From the NCBI GenBank assembly GCA_028697565.1, contig JAQVEU010000026.1, positions 1 through 8,529 on the forward strand: a stretch of DNA of 8,529 bases, in the 5' to 3' direction. The stretch comes from Candidatus Ratteibacteria bacterium (lineage in GTDB: Bacteria; Ratteibacteria; UBA8468; B48-G9; JAFGKM01). Position numbers and translations under genes: made by a program. A model generated the notes under the pieces. The model saw nothing but the letters and a program-made list of their open reading frames with translations. It was not told the DNA's origin and searched no databases. Positions 6,455 to 8,529 of this stretch are shown one piece after another. Within the stretch, counting starts at the first letter, position 1, and each line of letters starts with the position of its first letter.

Positions 6455-7630
6455 TTAATCCAGTACCGGATGTTCTATCAGTTCCTTAAACCTTTTATAA
6501 AACATCCCTGCATAGGTTCCATCAATAACACGGTGGTCAAATGAAAAAGATACATTCATAACTGGAAGTATTACAGGGCTATTATCTACTGCAACAACCT
6601 CTTTTCCAATTTTTCCCACACCCATAATCGCTACCCCTGGTGGACTTATTATCGGCTGAAAGTTCTCAACTCCGAACATTCCTAAATTGGATATTATAAA
6701 CCTCGCATTACTCAACTCCTCTTCTGTAAGTTTATTCAACCGCGCCCTTTCAATAATCTGTCGCCTCTCCTTTGATATCTGATATATGCTTTTACTCTCA
6801 CAGTTTCTTAACACAGGTACAAGAAGACCATCTTCAATTGACACAGCAAGTCCTATATCCACAGAGGAATATACCCTGACCTCGTCCTTTGTTAGAGATG
6901 CATCTATTAGTGGATACTCCTTTATAGCCCGTGCCCCAAAAAATATCAGAAAGTCCGTATAGGTAAGGTCAACCCCCTCACCTTTTTTGGCATCTTTGAT
7001 TTTTACAATCTCATCCACAAGAAACTTTCCTTCAAGATAGAAGTGCGGTATCTCTCTCTTGCTTTCACTCAACCTTCTTGCGATTATCCTTCTCAAAGGG
7101 GTCCATTCCTTTACAACATACTCTCCGGAAGGTACTGGCCCTTTCTTTGAAAGATATTCAAGGACATCCTTTTTCTCAATTCGTCCATCTGGCCCTGTAC
7201 CTGTTATCAAAGAGATGTCTATACCTGCATCCTCTGCAAGTTTTCTTGCAACAGGACTTGCCTTTATTCTTTCTGACATCTCCTGCTCTTCCTTTTCTTT
7301 GATTACTCCTGAAACAGGCACCTGCTCAGGAGACTTCTCCACCACAGATTTGCTCTCAACCTTTTTTCCCACATCTATAGGTTCGTCAGGAGAGTCAGAG
7401 ATATATCCGATAACAGTTGTTACCGGTATAGGAGCATCAGATGGTTCATAAAGTTTCTTTCTCAAATATCCGCTATCCAGTGCCTCAACCTCAAAGTTTG
7501 TCTTATCACTCATTACCTCAAATAAGACATCCCCCTTTTCAACTTTTTCTCCTTCATTTTTCTTCCAGGAAACAAGATAACCCTCCTCCATTGTTTCCCC
7601 TAACTTTGGCATTATAATCTCTTTCAACAT
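6455..7630 (-). CDS. Dihydrolipoamide acyltransferase (E2) of a 2-oxo acid dehydrogenase complex
   Basis: A 391-residue E2 core protein that accepts the acyl group from E1 on its lipoyl arm and passes it to CoA. Domains in order: one lipoyl domain (about 2-78) with the lipoylated lysine at K43 in SDKT; a charged linker (80-118); the peripheral subunit-binding domain (about 122-160, ASPVARKLA and GTGPDGRI); and the acyltransferase domain (about 174-391), ending in SFDHRVIDG with catalytic His366 and Asp370. A single lipoyl domain is common in bacteria. Substrate could be pyruvate, acetoin or a branched-chain 2-oxo acid; sequence alone does not decide, although pyruvate or acetoin is favoured by the E1 beta style. 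GAGG lies 6 bases before the ATG. It starts 3 bp after the E1 beta stop and ends 4 bp before cysE. Intact. Confidence 0.95.
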   Translation of the reverse strand: MLKEIIMPKLGETMEEGYLVSWKKNEGEKVEKGDVLFEVMSDKTNFEVEALDSGYLRKKLYEPSDAPIPVTTVIGYISDSPDEPIDVGKKVESKSVVEKSPEQVPVSGVIKEKEEQEMSERIKASPVARKLAEDAGIDISLITGTGPDGRIEKKDVLEYLSKKGPVPSGEYVVKEWTPLRRIIARRLSESKREIPHFYLEGKFLVDEIVKIKDAKKGEGVDLTYTDFLIFFGARAIKEYPLIDASLTKDEVRVYSSVDIGLAVSIEDGLLVPVLRNCESKSIYQISKERRQIIERARLNKLTEEELSNARFIISNLGMFGVENFQPIISPPGVAIMGVGKIGKEVVAVDNSPVILPVMNVSFSFDHRVIDGTYAGMFYKRFKELIEHPVLD

Positions 7631-7633
7631 CTT

Positions 7634-8455
7634 TTACCTCGCTATTATCTCTCTAACCGCCTTACATATCCTTTCAACATCAGGTATTGCCAACTTTTCA
7701 AGCACAGGGCTTTTGGGCATAGGAACATCTGCACCCGCTAACCTTACAACAGGTGCATCAAGATAGTCAAAGGCATTTTCCATAATCTGTGCTGTTATCT
7801 CAGCCCCTGTTCCTCCTGTTTTACAATCCTCCTCTACTATTATAACACGATTTGTCTTCTGTACTGTCTTTACAATTGCTTCTATATCCATCGGAAGAAG
7901 TGTTCTTAGGTCCAGAACTTCCACAGATATTCCTTCTTTTTCAAGGATTTTCGCTGCCTCAAGACAGAAAAGAGTCATTCGTGAATAGGTAATAATAGAG
8001 ACATCACTACCTTCCTTTTTTATATCCGCCACACCTATAGGAATAGTATACTCTTCTTCAGGGACAGGTCCCTTTGTATTATAAATCATCTTATGCTCAA
8101 TAAACACAACAGGGTTATTGTCTCTTATGGATGTCTTTAACAACCCCTTTGCATCATAGGGAGTGGAGGGCATAACAACCTTTATACCAGGGATATGAAC
8201 AAGCCATGCCTCTAAACTCTGTGAATGATGTGCACCAAGTGTTCTACCTGCCCCACCTTCTGTCCTTATTGTAAGAGGGACTGTACACTTGCCACCAAAC
8301 ATATATCTTATCTTGGCAACCTGATTATTGAGCTGCTCCATACAGAGCCCTATAAAATCAATATACATAATCTCAGCAACAGGCCTCATACCTGTAAGTG
8401 CTGCCCCAAGTCCAACACCAACAATAGCATTTTCTGATATAGGGGTATCCAGCAC
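7634..8455 (-). CDS. 2-oxo acid dehydrogenase E1 subunit beta, main part downstream of an in-frame stop
   Basis: This is the C-terminal 273 residues of the thiamine-diphosphate-dependent E1 beta (transketolase-like) subunit, which with E1 alpha decarboxylates the 2-oxo acid and reductively acylates the lipoyl arm of E2. Visible: DTPISENAIVGVGLGAAL (3-20), RPVAEIM (24-30), AHHSQ (75-79, His77 matching the conserved His of human E1 beta), VMPSTPYDAKGLL (94-106), RDNNPVV (111-117), and the C-terminal transketolase domain with VEVLDLRTLLPMD (178-190) and VEED (207-210). Homologues have about 325 residues; the missing front lies upstream in the same frame behind a TAA at 8468-8470. The GTG at 8455 is merely the first possible start after that stop, 12 bases on, with AAGG 8 bases before it; it is normally an internal Val. 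Re-initiation would give a protein without the conserved N-terminal Glu. Upstream E1 alpha is not in the window. Confidence 0.9.
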   Translation of the reverse strand: MLDTPISENAIVGVGLGAALTGMRPVAEIMYIDFIGLCMEQLNNQVAKIRYMFGGKCTVPLTIRTEGGAGRTLGAHHSQSLEAWLVHIPGIKVVMPSTPYDAKGLLKTSIRDNNPVVFIEHKMIYNTKGPVPEEEYTIPIGVADIKKEGSDVSIITYSRMTLFCLEAAKILEKEGISVEVLDLRTLLPMDIEAIVKTVQKTNRVIIVEEDCKTGGTGAEITAQIMENAFDYLDAPVVRLAGADVPMPKSPVLEKLAIPDVERICKAVREIIAR

Positions 8456-8467
8456 ACGTTCATCACC

Positions 8468-8529
8468 TTACCTCTTCCAGAGACCTGCTGTAACTCCATA
8501 GCCTCCACCATAGATGCCAATATCCTCTC
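8468..8529 (-). pseudogene. N-terminal fragment of the E1 beta gene, ending in a premature TAA (5' end off window)
   Basis: Twenty codons in the same frame as the downstream E1 beta part read EDIGIYGGGYGVTAGLWKR and then TAA (8468-8470), followed at once by GDERVLDTP. Human E1 beta has GLWKKYGDKRIIDTP at this spot, so the stop replaces a Tyr (TAT or TAC would need one base change). No frameshift is needed, because the frame is the same on both sides. The opening Glu in the (G)ED motif corresponds to the conserved Glu that contacts the thiamine pyrimidine, so this fragment carries a residue needed for catalysis. The rest of the N-terminus lies beyond the window edge. Whether the gene is truly dead, edited by readthrough, or a sequence error cannot be told here. 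Confidence 0.8.

Noticed and set aside
7059..7451. Plus-strand open frame of 130 codons
   Set aside because: It is antisense to the E2 linker and binding domain, and its Ser/Thr/Pro-rich translation is a by-product of that coding sequence.
8468..8470. Genome-wide reassignment of TAA to an amino acid
   Set aside because: Five genes in the window end in TAA at their expected C-termini, so TAA works as a stop here.
8456..8529. A frameshift as the cause of the broken E1 beta gene
   Set aside because: Both sides of the break read in the same frame as the family sequence, so only a nonsense codon is needed.

Overview
The window is an AT-rich bacterial segment in which every supported gene lies on the minus strand, so transcription runs from position 8529 towards position 1. 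Eight genes are packed closely: the junctions run from a 17-bp overlap to a 4-bp gap, apart from two longer gaps at 3511-3612 and 2016-2088. No phage, transposon, CRISPR or RNA gene is visible. Several proteins are membrane-anchored or exported through N-terminal signals, and two of them (LysM-NlpC/P60 and CtpA) are envelope enzymes. I cannot fix the taxonomy. The AT-rich coding style and unusual gene order would suit an uncultured candidate-phylum bacterium (for example an Omnitrophota-like lineage), but that is only a guess.

In transcription order, the right part (8529-6455) encodes a 2-oxo acid dehydrogenase complex: the beta subunit of E1 (its 5' end lies off the window), then the lipoylated acyltransferase E2. 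The E1 beta reading frame carries an in-frame TAA at 8468-8470, where the family normally has Tyr or Phe. Both sides of the stop read as good E1 beta in the same frame, so this looks like one point mutation, a sequencing error, or a recoded or bypassed stop. It is the most notable observation in the window.

The middle part (6450-3613) encodes serine O-acetyltransferase (cysE), a secreted LysM x3 plus NlpC/P60 peptidoglycan hydrolase, and a galactose-mutarotase-fold protein of the aldose 1-epimerase/DUF4432 type. These are joined by overlaps of 1 and 17 bp and a 4-bp gap after E2. CysE uses acetyl-CoA, which a pyruvate-type dehydrogenase complex would supply, so placing it directly after E2 is metabolically sensible.

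The left part (3510-1) encodes GatB of the tRNA amidotransferase (without gatA or gatC beside it), a CtpA-type S41 processing protease with a PDZ domain, and a membrane-anchored divergent polysaccharide deacetylase (YibQ/DUF610 family) that is cut by the window edge. The ctpA-deacetylase pair is overlapped and probably co-translated. With the NlpC/P60 gene, three of the eight products probably act on the cell envelope. The 102-bp gap before gatB holds a small cluster of 8-bp repeats in direct and inverted orientation, and the 73-bp gap before ctpA has a weak promoter-like sequence.

No clearly new multi-gene system is visible. The genes belong to known families, and the interest lies in the interrupted E1 beta gene and in some gene-order and motif details.
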